Assembly: GCF_009674725.1 (NCBI RefSeq)
Contig: NZ_WKKH01000038.1
Span: 1-41,769 of the forward strand
From: Pedobacter petrophilus
GTDB taxonomy: Bacteria > Bacteroidota > Bacteroidia > Sphingobacteriales > Sphingobacteriaceae
DNA: 41,769 nt
Direction of reading: 5' to 3'
Shown here: positions 7,935 through 15,773 of the stretch, piece by piece
How the letters are laid out: each line of letters begins with the position of its first letter
Numbering within the stretch: position 1 is the first letter of the stretch
Notes under the pieces: generated by a model
Told to the model about the DNA's origin: nothing
The model's database searches: none
What the model saw: the letters and a program-made list of their open reading frames with translations, nothing else
Position numbers and translations under genes: made by a program

Positions 7935-8417
7935 ATGGAAAAGAAAATAATATTGTTCATTGCCTTTGCGGTTTTACATTTATCAATAGTGCTTTTAAAC
8001 GCTTTAGGCATAAATTCCTTGACGCAAAAAACACTAAATAAACTGTACCTCACTTATTGTACCTTATCAGGTACTGATACTAAATATGGTTATTTCTCAC
8101 CAAATATTTCTGATGATTTTGATGTGGTATATACCTTGTATAAAAGGGAGATGGTGGATCGAAAATTTAGATTAAAGATGAAGAATGAAGAGTGCAGGCA
8201 AAGGTTATACACCATGTATAATTATTTTTATAGGATAGAAGAATCAAGAGATTTAATGGCCCGCTCCCTTGCGTTCGGTGTGCTAAAAAATTATCCCGAT
8301 TGTTCTAAAATCAAAATAGAATTATTTCTTTACCAACTACCTACTACCAGGCAATACCAAAATAAAGCAAAGGCCTATTGGGAATTATTTTACAGCACAG
8401 AATTTGAGCTTAATTAA
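7935..8417 (+). CDS. SdpA-like membrane-anchored protein of a peptide-maturation cassette
   Basis: The 160-residue product has one N-terminal transmembrane segment (IILFIAFAVLHLSIVLLNAL) followed by a soluble domain. After the anchor comes YGYFSPNISDD, which resembles the aromatic GxFS/AxNP segment following the anchor in SdpA and in other short partners of HTTM proteins. Bacillus SdpA is about the same length. The start is the ATG at 7935; an earlier in-frame ATG at 7917 lies in the stem of the upstream hairpin. The stop is 10 bases before the next start, so the two are cotranscribed. Known role of SdpA with SdpB: converting secreted pro-SdpC into the active peptide. Whether this protein does the same is inference from order, size and topology; I could not run a profile search. 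Confidence 0.6.
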   Translation: MEKKIILFIAFAVLHLSIVLLNALGINSLTQKTLNKLYLTYCTLSGTDTKYGYFSPNISDDFDVVYTLYKREMVDRKFRLKMKNEECRQRLYTMYNYFYRIEESRDLMARSLAFGVLKNYPDCSKIKIELFLYQLPTTRQYQNKAKAYWELFYSTEFELN

Positions 8418-8427
8418 TATTGAAAAC

Positions 8428-9390
8428 ATGGAATTAAAACTTAAACCCAGCGAAAGTTATCTTAAACAACTTTCTTTTTTTAGAGTTATTATTGCTTTGT
8501 TTTGCATTTTTCAGGCGATGGCAATTTATCCAAATCTATTAGAATTATATGGTGCCAATGGAATGATCAACTCAGAAATCGGCGATGCATTTATTAGTAA
8601 TGTATTAATCCGTCCGAATATTCAAAACTTGTACCCGTATCTATCCCCTTATTTATCCGCAGAACTGTTTAGTTACCTGGTTTTTTATATCTACGTGCTG
8701 TTTTTACTGTTGCTAACAGTAGGATATAGGGTAAGATTGTTTTCTGCATTGTCATGGTTATTTCACCTGATTTTGATCAATAGTGCACTTCATTTTAACT
8801 ATGGAGTAGAACAGTTTACTAAAATATGCCTGTTTTATTGCGTGATAATGCCAACGGGATATTTTGCTGCTATAAGTAAAAAGGTAATTAACGAAACGAA
8901 AAATGACCTGATACCGTTTATTTCGGTTAAGATTTTACAGTTTCATTTATGCATTGTTTATTTTTTCGGTGGATTAGGAAAGATAAAAGGAACGCACTGG
9001 TTAAATGGCGAAGCGATATGGAGAAGTATTGAACAGCCCCAGTTTCAGCAATTTGATATGAGCTGGATAGCAGCCTATCCTTTAGTCCTAAAATTGTTAG
9101 GTTTGTTTGTTGTTTTTATTGAAATCTCCTATCCAATATTTGTTAACATAAAAAAAATGAGGGGCATACACCTTATTTTAGTGATTATACTTCATTTAAA
9201 TATTGCCATATTTATGGGTTTAAGATATTTTGCAGCTATAATGATACTTTTTAACCTCAGCGCCTACGGTTATTCTTATCTTTCGGCTTTCTCACATCAG
9301 TTTATTAACAGGATTCTGTCGGTAATGAATAAATATAAGCGTATCTTAAAGAACGTTTTTGCAACACCAAATATTCAAAATTATGATTAG
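8428..9390 (+). CDS. HTTM/SdpB-family multipass membrane protein
   Basis: The 320-residue product has about seven or eight hydrophobic segments, for example FFRVIIALFCIFQAMAIY, YLVFYIYVLFLLLLTVGY and LVLKLLGLFVVFIEISYPIF. Between them lies YFFGGLGKIKGTHWLNGEA, the pattern of HTTM (vitamin-K carboxylase-like) proteins, the group that includes SdpB. SdpB acts with SdpA to mature the SDP toxin. The start is the ATG at 8428; a longer TTG frame from 8404 would overlap the previous gene. Sampled stretches (8461-8520, 9181-9240) have 25-28% G+C against 43% in a sample of rpsA, which fits an acquired gene, though Phe/Leu-rich membrane proteins are AT-biased anyway. Directly after its stop begins a decayed PPC-domain remnant. 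The HTTM fold is likely; the substrate is inferred. Confidence 0.75.
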   Translation: MELKLKPSESYLKQLSFFRVIIALFCIFQAMAIYPNLLELYGANGMINSEIGDAFISNVLIRPNIQNLYPYLSPYLSAELFSYLVFYIYVLFLLLLTVGYRVRLFSALSWLFHLILINSALHFNYGVEQFTKICLFYCVIMPTGYFAAISKKVINETKNDLIPFISVKILQFHLCIVYFFGGLGKIKGTHWLNGEAIWRSIEQPQFQQFDMSWIAAYPLVLKLLGLFVVFIEISYPIFVNIKKMRGIHLILVIILHLNIAIFMGLRYFAAIMILFNLSAYGYSYLSAFSHQFINRILSVMNKYKRILKNVFATPNIQNYD

Positions 9391-9683
9391 TAACCGGGTA
9401 CTGGAGGTACAACCACAACAACATTGGTTGATAAGGATGTTGAAGTGAACAACTATGAATTAAAAACTTTTTCGTTTACTGTTCCAACGGGTGGTAGCGG
9501 GGCCGAAGCCACCAACCTATCAGGCCTGCGTATAGCTGGACTGCAGATTGTAGTGGGATACGAGAAAATCGATTATATGAAACCTGTACATTCTCCAACC
9601 CGGGTTCGGGTACCTGGTATGTTTCGCTTTATGGTTATAATACCTATTTCAGCTCTCGCGTGTTAATTACAATTACTAAATAA
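9391..9683 (+). pseudogene. Frameshifted remnant of a bacterial pre-peptidase C-terminal (PPC) domain
   Basis: Starting right at the stop of the HTTM gene, one frame reads a Gly/Thr linker (PGTGGTTTTT) and then ELKTFSFTVPTGGSG, as at the start of PPC domains of secreted proteases. The downstream half continues in another frame as ETCTFSNPGSGTWYVSLYGY and ends LITITK with a stop at 9681-9683, the typical end of that domain. The middle, where a GTGDADLYV-like core is expected, is scrambled. So this is the 3' end of a lost secreted-protease gene with at least one frameshift and no start codon. The abrupt left edge suggests the cassette replaced the rest of the gene. Confidence 0.75.
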
Positions 9684-9760
9684 GTGCTTTCATTTAAGAT
9701 ACAAGATGGAATCAGTATGATTTTGTCTTGTATTTATTTCTAGAGTGGCAAAAGCTAATT

Positions 9761-9964
9761 TTAGCTATTCCCACTTTTTTTGCTCCTCGGCGACCAAAGC
9801 CAAAGCGTTAAAATGATTAATGGTATGGTAATGCTTAAAGCGATTACAATCGTGATGGCTTTTTGCTTAATCATGTCTGCTTCAGTAGAAGTAAATACAT
9901 AAACCGTTTCTTTAATGGCAAATAGGGTTAGGATAGTAGAAAGGACGGCAAATAGTTTACGCAT
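9761..9964 (-). CDS. Small two-TM membrane protein, unknown function
   Basis: The 67-residue product has two hydrophobic segments (LFAVLSTILTLFAIKETVYVF and AITIVIALSITIPLIILTLWLW) and a basic, Ser-rich tail (SPRSKKSGNS). It starts with ATG and faces the cassette and the PPC remnant. I recognise no family. An immunity role for the neighbouring cassette is conceivable because SDP-type toxins need a membrane immunity protein, but it is on the opposite strand and nothing in the sequence supports this beyond proximity. It may be an ordinary small housekeeping membrane protein. Confidence 0.55.
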   Translation of the reverse strand: MRKLFAVLSTILTLFAIKETVYVFTSTEADMIKQKAITIVIALSITIPLIILTLWLWSPRSKKSGNS

Positions 9965-10042
9965 GGTTTAATTTTTAATGCAAAGATTGCATTTATTTTT
10001 ATAATAGACCAACGTTAAAAGACGCTTCGTTTAAAAAAGACA

Positions 10043-11716
10043 TTAATTTTCTAAGTACCTTTTAGAATAAGTAATTCCCATCAAATCGTATCTTTTAAAC
10101 TGAGTTCTTAACCGTTTTCGAAAATCCGGATAGTTTCGCTTTTCTTTCGGACTCCATAAAATTTCACTCAAAGCATCTAACCTCGGAAAAAGCTGGTATT
10201 GCACCTTTGCCGGGTTAGTAATGTACTCGCTCCAAAGGCAACCCTGGGCACCCCAAATTAACTTAGCCAGCGCTGCGTTTAATTCTGCAGGGATGGGTTC
10301 GTAATGGTAAACATCTGCCAGAAATGATGGCGTGCTCGCTGTTAAGCTATCTTCTTTAGCAAATTGACCATGATTGAAGTACATTTTGTTTTCGGGTGTC
10401 ATAATTGCTTTGTGGTTTTGTTTGGCAGCTTCAGTTCCACCTTTCTCGCCTTGCCAACTCATTACCACCGCATTTGGCGCTAAACCGCCTTGTAGAATTT
10501 CATTCCAGCCGATAATGGTTTTCCCTTTGCTGTTTACAAATTTTTCTATCCTTCTGATGAAATAACTTTGCAATTCGCTTTCTGTTTTTAAGCCATTGGC
10601 TTTCATTATTTGCTGAGAAACTATTGATTTTTTCCACCAAATTTTTGATGCTTCGTCGCCACCTATATGAATGTATTTTGATGGGAATAAATCCATCACC
10701 TCGGTTAACACATTTTCTAAAAATTTGAATGTTGTATCAGAGGCTTGGAGCACATTATTATACTTATTCATCATTCCCCAGGTTTGGGCAACCTCATATT
10801 TCATTTCTGGTTCTGTACCTAATTCTGGATAAGCAGCAAGCAGGGCCATGCTGTGTGCAGGCATTTCGATTTCCGGAATAATCGTGATATAGCGCTTTGA
10901 TGCATAATCAATCACCTCTTTAATTTGATCCTGGCTATAAAAACCGCCGTGTCGGATACCATCGGTTTGAATAACGGCATCTTTTGGCGTGATGTTTACA
11001 TGAGTAGGCAGTACCTGATATTTGATGTTCTCGTTTCCTTTACCCGGCCACAATCCTGCTATACTTCCGTTACGCCAGGCACCGATTTCTGTTAGTTTCG
11101 GATATCTTTTAATTTCAATTCTCCAGCCATGATCATCAGTTAAATGCCAATGGAAATAATTCATTTTATGGAGGGCCAGATAATCGATATACTGTTTTAC
11201 AAAAGCCACATCAAAAAAATGGCGACTTACATCAAGGTGCATACCCCGGTAGTCAAAACGGGGATAATCAATAATAGAAACCGCCGGAATTTGAATCGGG
11301 AAGGCTTTATTTGAGTAGGGTAGAAGCTGAATTAAGGTTTGGATACCGTAAAAAATCCCTTTGGATGAAGAAGCGCTAATCGTAACTTGCTTATCATCTG
11401 ATGAAAGCTCATATCGGTCTGCATTTTCACTTTTAACATTGTTGAGCAAAAGCTTAATTACATTATTATCTTTTTTGCCTGAAGTACTATCGGTACGTAT
11501 GGCGATTCCATAATATTTGAAAAGGTAATCCTTTAAGAACGAGCTGCTGTTGCTTAAAGAATCTGTTGCAATAATTTCCGTATTTTGATTAAGCGTGAAA
11601 GGAGTAATATTTGATTTAATATTTAGTTTAACAGGCATTGGAATAAGGTTCACTTCTTGTGCAGAAGCTCCGAACGTAATTAATAGAAAAATCGCCACGG
11701 AAGTAAATATTTTCAT
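10043..11716 (-). CDS. Secreted beta-N-acetylhexosaminidase, GH20
   Basis: The 557-residue enzyme removes terminal N-acetylhexosamine residues from glycans or chitin fragments. After a signal peptide (FTSVAIFLLITFGASAQ) there is an N-terminal GH20b-type domain (NLIPMPVKLN... GIFYGIQTLIQLLP) and then the TIM barrel. The barrel begins FDYRGMHLDVSRHFF and has the catalytic Asp-Glu pair in YIHIGGDEASKIWW, preceded by FHWHLTDDHGWRIEI. The start used is the ATG at 11716; the longer frame begins with TTG and adds seven residues ahead of the signal peptide. Likely periplasmic, as no lipobox is seen. It stands alone, with no SusC/D pair nearby, so a role in peptidoglycan or scavenged glycan turnover is as likely as chitin use. 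Confidence 0.93.
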   Translation of the reverse strand: MKIFTSVAIFLLITFGASAQEVNLIPMPVKLNIKSNITPFTLNQNTEIIATDSLSNSSSFLKDYLFKYYGIAIRTDSTSGKKDNNVIKLLLNNVKSENADRYELSSDDKQVTISASSSKGIFYGIQTLIQLLPYSNKAFPIQIPAVSIIDYPRFDYRGMHLDVSRHFFDVAFVKQYIDYLALHKMNYFHWHLTDDHGWRIEIKRYPKLTEIGAWRNGSIAGLWPGKGNENIKYQVLPTHVNITPKDAVIQTDGIRHGGFYSQDQIKEVIDYASKRYITIIPEIEMPAHSMALLAAYPELGTEPEMKYEVAQTWGMMNKYNNVLQASDTTFKFLENVLTEVMDLFPSKYIHIGGDEASKIWWKKSIVSQQIMKANGLKTESELQSYFIRRIEKFVNSKGKTIIGWNEILQGGLAPNAVVMSWQGEKGGTEAAKQNHKAIMTPENKMYFNHGQFAKEDSLTASTPSFLADVYHYEPIPAELNAALAKLIWGAQGCLWSEYITNPAKVQYQLFPRLDALSEILWSPKEKRNYPDFRKRLRTQFKRYDLMGITYSKRYLEN

Positions 11717-11837
11717 AACAAATGGGGGTGAGTGCAAAAGTAAGTAAAAATGGCTCGCTGTTAAAGTTCGTTTTCGGTTGTTGTAGAAAGTTATGTTGTT
11801 CTACAGTGATAATTTCAAGAAAGCCTGTTATTGCGGA

Positions 11838-12350
11838 AAGGCTTTCTGCCGAGGGTAAACGAAGAATCTGCTCTCCGGTTTGTTTGGCTTTTAATTTTAG
11901 TCTTTTTCAGAAAGATTGCTTCAGCCAAAGAAGAATTGGCTTCGCAAGGACGATCCCTTAAACCCGCATTAGTATTCGCAGATTGCAATTTCATTACCGT
12001 CTGGCTTCAGCCGACGGCAAACGAATAACCTGCTCTCCGGTTTGCTTTTTAGCTCTTTCATTTAGCCTTTACAGAAAGATTGCTTCAGCCAAAGAAGAAT
12101 TGGCTTCGCAATGACGATCCCTTAAACCCGCATTAGTATTCGCAGATTGCAATTTCATTACCGTCTGGCTTCAGCGCCGACGGTAAACGAAGAATCTGCT
12201 TTCCGCTTTGCTTTTTAGCTCTTTCATTTAGCCTGTACAGAAAGATTGCTTCAGCCAAAGAAGAATTGGCTTCGTAACGATCCCTTGAAAACCGCGTTAG
12301 TATTCACAGAATGTAAATTCATTACCGTCTGGCTTCAGCCGACGGTAAAC
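11838..12350. repeat. Tandem array of three ~164-base units plus partial fourth
   Basis: The marker AAAGATTGCTTCAGCC recurs at 11911, 12075 and 12241, giving periods of 164 and 166. The motif GTCTGGCTTCAGCCGACGG and its variants opens units near 12000, 12165 and again at 12327, where the array breaks off. Copy 1 is the most diverged at its left end, while copies 1-2 and 2-3 are near-identical in the core. Each unit contains a GATTGCTTC...GGCTTCGCAATGACG core resembling a dispersed intergenic element of Bacteroidota. Short plus-strand frames inside it are not genes. The array fills most of the gap between the GH20 gene start and rpsA end. Confidence 0.9.
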
Positions 12351-12351
12351 A

Positions 12352-12382
12352 AAAAACGCCCCGAATTACTTCGAGGCGTTTA
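12352..12382 (-). terminator. Rho-independent terminator of rpsA
   Basis: An 11-base-pair stem (12355-12365 with 12370-12380, one G-U pair) with the loop TTAC is followed on the minus strand by a T run. It lies about 20 bases after the rpsA stop. Confidence 0.85.
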
Positions 12383-12401
12383 ATATATCAGTTAAAAAGA
12401 A

Positions 12402-14336
12402 CTAGCCTTTTTTAGCTTTGCTTTCTTCGCCTTCTAATTGCGATTTCAATTGAGCCAATACGTCTAAGTCTCCTAAAGTAGATTTCTCTACAGAATCTTT
12501 AACTTTTTTCACTGCTGTGATAGATGCTTTAGCTTCTTTTTTCTTAGTAGCACGTTCTTCTGCAAGAACTTCAGCTTTAACTTCTTCCCAAATACGGGCG
12601 TGAGAAACAACGATGCGTTTAGCCTCTTTGTTAAACTCGATGATTTTGAAGTCGTTAGTTTCTTCAGCTTTAACTGAAGAACCATCTTCTTTAACCATGT
12701 GTTTAGTAGGTACGAAACCTTCTACACCATATGGTAAAGCAATAACAGCACCTTTATCAGTTACTTTAACAACTGTACCCTGGTGAACCGAATCTAAAGT
12801 GAAGATCGTTTCGAAAGTATCCCAAGGGTTTTCTTCTAATTGTTTGTGACCTAAGCTTAATTTGCGGTTATCAACATCTAATTCTAAAACAACTACGTCT
12901 AACACATCACCAACTTTAGTGAATTCATTAGGGTGGTTTACTTTTTTAGACCAAGATAAATCAGAGATGTGGATTAAACCATCAATACCTTCTTCGATTT
13001 CAACGAAAACACCAAAGTTAGTCATGTTTTTAACAGTTGCCTGGTGCTTGCTTCCAACAGGGAATTTAGCAGCAACTTCTTGCCATGGATCGTTAGATAA
13101 TTGTTTAATACCTAAGCTCATTTTGCGGTCGTCTCTATCTAAAGTTAAAACTTCAGCTTCGATCTCATCACCAACTTTTAAGAATTCCTGAGGATTTCTT
13201 AAGTTTTGTGACCAGCTCATTTCAGAAACGTGGATTAAACCTTCAACACCTGGGATAATTTCTAAGAAAGCACCGTAATCTGCAACAGTTACAATTTTTC
13301 CTTTTACTTTAGAACCAACAGCTAAGTTAGCATCTAAATTTTCCCAAGGGTGTGGAGTTAATTGTTTTAAGCCTAAAGCGATACGTTTTTTCTCATCATC
13401 GAAATCTAAAACAACAACGTTGATTTTTTCATCTAATGATAATACTTCTTTTGGATGCTCTATGCGGCCCCAAGAAATATCAGTAATGTGAAGTAAACCA
13501 TCAACACCACCTAAATCGATGAACACACCGAAATCAGTAATATTTTTAACAGTACCTTCTAATACCTGACCTTTTTCTAATTTAGAAACGATTTCTACTT
13601 TTTGGCTTTCTAAATCGTCTTCAATTAACACTTTATGAGAAACTACTACGTTTTTAAACTCATGGTTAATTTTAACAACTTTAAATTCCATTGTTTTACC
13701 CACGTATACATCGTAATCGCGGATAGGTTTGATATCAATTTGAGATCCTGGTAAGAAAGCTTCAACGCCCATGATATCAACGATTAAACCACCTTTAGTA
13801 CGGCTCTTAACGAAACCATTGATGATTCTATCATTTTCAAGAGCCTCGTTAATTGCTTCCCATGATCTTTGGGTTTTTGCTCTTTTGCGAGAAAGGATCA
13901 ACTGACCGTTAGCATCTTCTGGTGCTTCAACGAAAACGTCAACTGAATCGCCAATTTTAAGATCTGGTGTATCACGGAATTCTGAAGTAGAAACTAAACC
14001 GTCTGATTTAAATCCTACGTTTAACACTACATCTTTGTTGTTAATCGAAACAACGATACCGCTAATGATTTCACCTTTGGTGATCTGATTGAATGTTCCG
14101 GCATACATATCTTCAAACTTTTTACGGTCTGCGTCATTATAGTTACCAAAAACTTTTTCATCTGCATCCCAATCGAAATCTTCCGTTGGTGTAGCTAATG
14201 ATGATTTGATCGATTCGATCGAAACTGAATCAGCTTCTGATTCAATCGTTTCTTTTTCAGTCAGGCGTCCGCCTTCTCCCTGAAGTTCAGCTGTTTTAGC
14301 TGCTAATTCTTTTTCTGCTACTTGTTTTTTAGCCAT
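12402..14336 (-). CDS. rpsA: 30S ribosomal protein S1
   Basis: S1 binds mRNA at the 30S subunit. The 644-residue protein has a Bacteroidota-type acidic N-terminal extension (about 80 residues) and six S1 RNA-binding repeats. These start at GEIISGIVVSINN, DRIINGFVKSRTKGG, GQVLEGTVKNITDFG, GSKVKGKIVTVADYG, GSKHQATVKNMTNFG and DSVHQGTVVKVTDKG; the third to fifth have the classic GLLHI/GLIHVS signature. It ends in a Lys/Glu-rich tail. The ATG is preceded by GGAG about 11 bases upstream, a rare clear Shine-Dalgarno in this window. It has its own promoter and terminator, so it is monocistronic. Confidence 0.97.
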   Translation of the reverse strand: MAKKQVAEKELAAKTAELQGEGGRLTEKETIESEADSVSIESIKSSLATPTEDFDWDADEKVFGNYNDADRKKFEDMYAGTFNQITKGEIISGIVVSINNKDVVLNVGFKSDGLVSTSEFRDTPDLKIGDSVDVFVEAPEDANGQLILSRKRAKTQRSWEAINEALENDRIINGFVKSRTKGGLIVDIMGVEAFLPGSQIDIKPIRDYDVYVGKTMEFKVVKINHEFKNVVVSHKVLIEDDLESQKVEIVSKLEKGQVLEGTVKNITDFGVFIDLGGVDGLLHITDISWGRIEHPKEVLSLDEKINVVVLDFDDEKKRIALGLKQLTPHPWENLDANLAVGSKVKGKIVTVADYGAFLEIIPGVEGLIHVSEMSWSQNLRNPQEFLKVGDEIEAEVLTLDRDDRKMSLGIKQLSNDPWQEVAAKFPVGSKHQATVKNMTNFGVFVEIEEGIDGLIHISDLSWSKKVNHPNEFTKVGDVLDVVVLELDVDNRKLSLGHKQLEENPWDTFETIFTLDSVHQGTVVKVTDKGAVIALPYGVEGFVPTKHMVKEDGSSVKAEETNDFKIIEFNKEAKRIVVSHARIWEEVKAEVLAEERATKKKEAKASITAVKKVKDSVEKSTLGDLDVLAQLKSQLEGEESKAKKG

Positions 14337-14373
14337 TAATTAATTATCTCCTTTTTTCCCTATTGAGGGATTG

Positions 14374-14381
14374 CAAAGGTA
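14374..14381 (-). promoter_or_regulatory. -7 promoter box of rpsA
   Basis: The minus strand reads TACCTTTG, matching TAnnTTTG, 37 bases before the rpsA start, with an A/T-only stretch upstream and a GGAG site between box and ATG. Confidence 0.7.
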
Positions 14382-14665
14382 AAAATTTTTTAATTAATAG
14401 AAAAGATTTTTTTAATAAATGTTGCTGATTTTAAGGTTATTAAGATTTAAGCGCTTGCCTTCGGTCGTTCCCCTGAATTTATTTCAGTATATATTTAGAA
14501 GATTAACTTAGTTTTCTTAAAAACTTAAACAAAATTGAATAGGGAATCTGTCAGCGGTTGTGCTATGAAATAAACCTCGCAGGTTTTAAAAACCTGCGAG
14601 GTTTGATGGTTTCCTTATTTGCGCGCAGATAATCTTTTGTTTAATCGATAAAAAAAATTTAACCG
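14382..14665. other. Intergenic region with a 16-base-pair palindrome
   Basis: No gene is seen here. At 14572-14604 there is a nearly loop-free hairpin, AAACCTCGCAGGTTTT and its complement, built around CTCGCAGG/CCTGCGAG. It could terminate the SH3b gene on the minus strand, but the same palindrome type is familiar as a dispersed intergenic element in this group, so it is listed as a repeat-like structure. The rest is AT-rich. Confidence 0.6.
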
Positions 14666-15649
14666 CTATTTCTTCGTAAAAGTTCCCCTTGTAAAGCCTT
14701 CGCCAACGAGCGTTTGCTCATCTCTGATTAACAATAAAATCATATTCTGCTGATCGTAAAGTTTAATCATATCACCTTCAATCACATATTTTGCAGTGAA
14801 GGTAGAGTCGGTGTAAGTGTCTTTAACTACAACAGAATCGTTAGCCTTGAAATCAAAGGTTTTATACTGGGTATCGGTATCGCTTACGAATGTTCCTGAA
14901 ACTTTTTTCGCCTGGATAAAGGTAACAAAGCAAAAATAAATAACCACCAGCACCAATATTGCAGAAATACCAATTAATATTTTATTTTGATTAGAATATT
15001 TGAAAATGAAGAACAGGATTGTTCCAAAAACCAATGCAACAATTGCAAATAAAATGAGATTCGAATAATCCTTTGCAACTTTAGGTACCTCAACGGATAC
15101 CGCGCTTTTCTTAACCACGGCTTTAACAGGAGATACCCTTACTAAAAATTCTTTACTTACCCAGCCTTCGCCATTGGTAACCTTTATTTTGAAGTAGCTG
15201 GCATTCGCGGAGTCCAGAACGACAACGTTTTCGTGCTCCGGAAGGTATCCTATAACTTTACTTTTAGGTTCGGCATTTTGCCTAACCCTTAAGTTATCAG
15301 TTGTCACCCGATAGATTACATCTTCAGAAACAGCAGCTGATGTATTGGGTTGAGGTGTATTTGCAGATGATGCTGCTGGTGTTTGCGTTGAGGATGGAAT
15401 TTTTTCGAGAAAATCTTTACTCGCCCAGCCTTCTTTATTTCTAAGTTTAATTTTAAAAAATTTCGCATCACTGGCATCTAAAATGGTAACTTTTTCATTC
15501 TGGATGATATTGGCAATTATTTTACTGCTTGCATCTTTGGATTCCCTAACCCTTAGTTTGTCTGCTTTTACGCGGTACAAATCCTGAGCGGGCAAACGGT
15601 TAGAGAAAATAAAAAGCGCAATTATTAGAAAGAAAATTTTGTTCATCAT
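14666..15649 (-). CDS. Secreted/membrane protein with two SH3b domains and two TM helices
   Basis: The 327-residue product has a signal peptide (IFFLIIALFIFSNRLPAQ) and two bacterial SH3 domains: YRVKADKLRVRESKDASSK... to GWASKDFL (about 24-85) and YRVTTDNLRVRQNAEPKSK... to GWVSKEFL (about 113-172). Two adjacent hydrophobic helices follow (about 195-245), then an 80-residue C-terminal beta-rich domain (SGTFVSDTDTQYKTF). SH3b domains usually bind peptidoglycan or peptides. The topology would place the SH3b part and the tail on the same (periplasmic) side. Function unknown. It is read in the same direction as the TPM gene upstream, 124 bases away. Confidence 0.7.
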   Translation of the reverse strand: MMNKIFFLIIALFIFSNRLPAQDLYRVKADKLRVRESKDASSKIIANIIQNEKVTILDASDAKFFKIKLRNKEGWASKDFLEKIPSSTQTPAASSANTPQPNTSAAVSEDVIYRVTTDNLRVRQNAEPKSKVIGYLPEHENVVVLDSANASYFKIKVTNGEGWVSKEFLVRVSPVKAVVKKSAVSVEVPKVAKDYSNLILFAIVALVFGTILFFIFKYSNQNKILIGISAILVLVVIYFCFVTFIQAKKVSGTFVSDTDTQYKTFDFKANDSVVVKDTYTDSTFTAKYVIEGDMIKLYDQQNMILLLIRDEQTLVGEGFTRGTFTKK

Positions 15650-15773
15650 GATGGAATTTCTGCAATCAGTTTAGGGTAATTCTGCAACTACGCAAAGCGC
15701 AAACATCGTGCTAAGCGGGTCAAAATTATAAAATACTTTCAATTAGTGGTGTAAAAGAATCGAAATGTAATTT

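Noticed and set aside
9424..9666. 80-codon open frame as a stand-alone gene
   Set aside because: Its start would be a TTG inside a PPC-domain remnant, and the family sequence continues in another frame, so it is part of a pseudogene.
9761..9964. Immunity gene of the peptide cassette
   Set aside because: It is small, on the opposite strand and without similarity I recognise to SdpI; proximity alone is not enough.
11722..12028. Plus-strand open frames of 65-79 codons in the tandem array
   Set aside because: They lie in repeat units, have no start signal or family features, and arise from repetition.
11838..12350. Possible CRISPR array
   Set aside because: Units of 164-166 bases repeat as a whole; there are no short repeats separated by unique spacers, and no cas gene is near.
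14572..14604. Strong terminator of the SH3b gene
   Set aside because: The hairpin is strong but lacks a T run on either strand and resembles a dispersed palindrome, so it is listed only as repeat-like structure.
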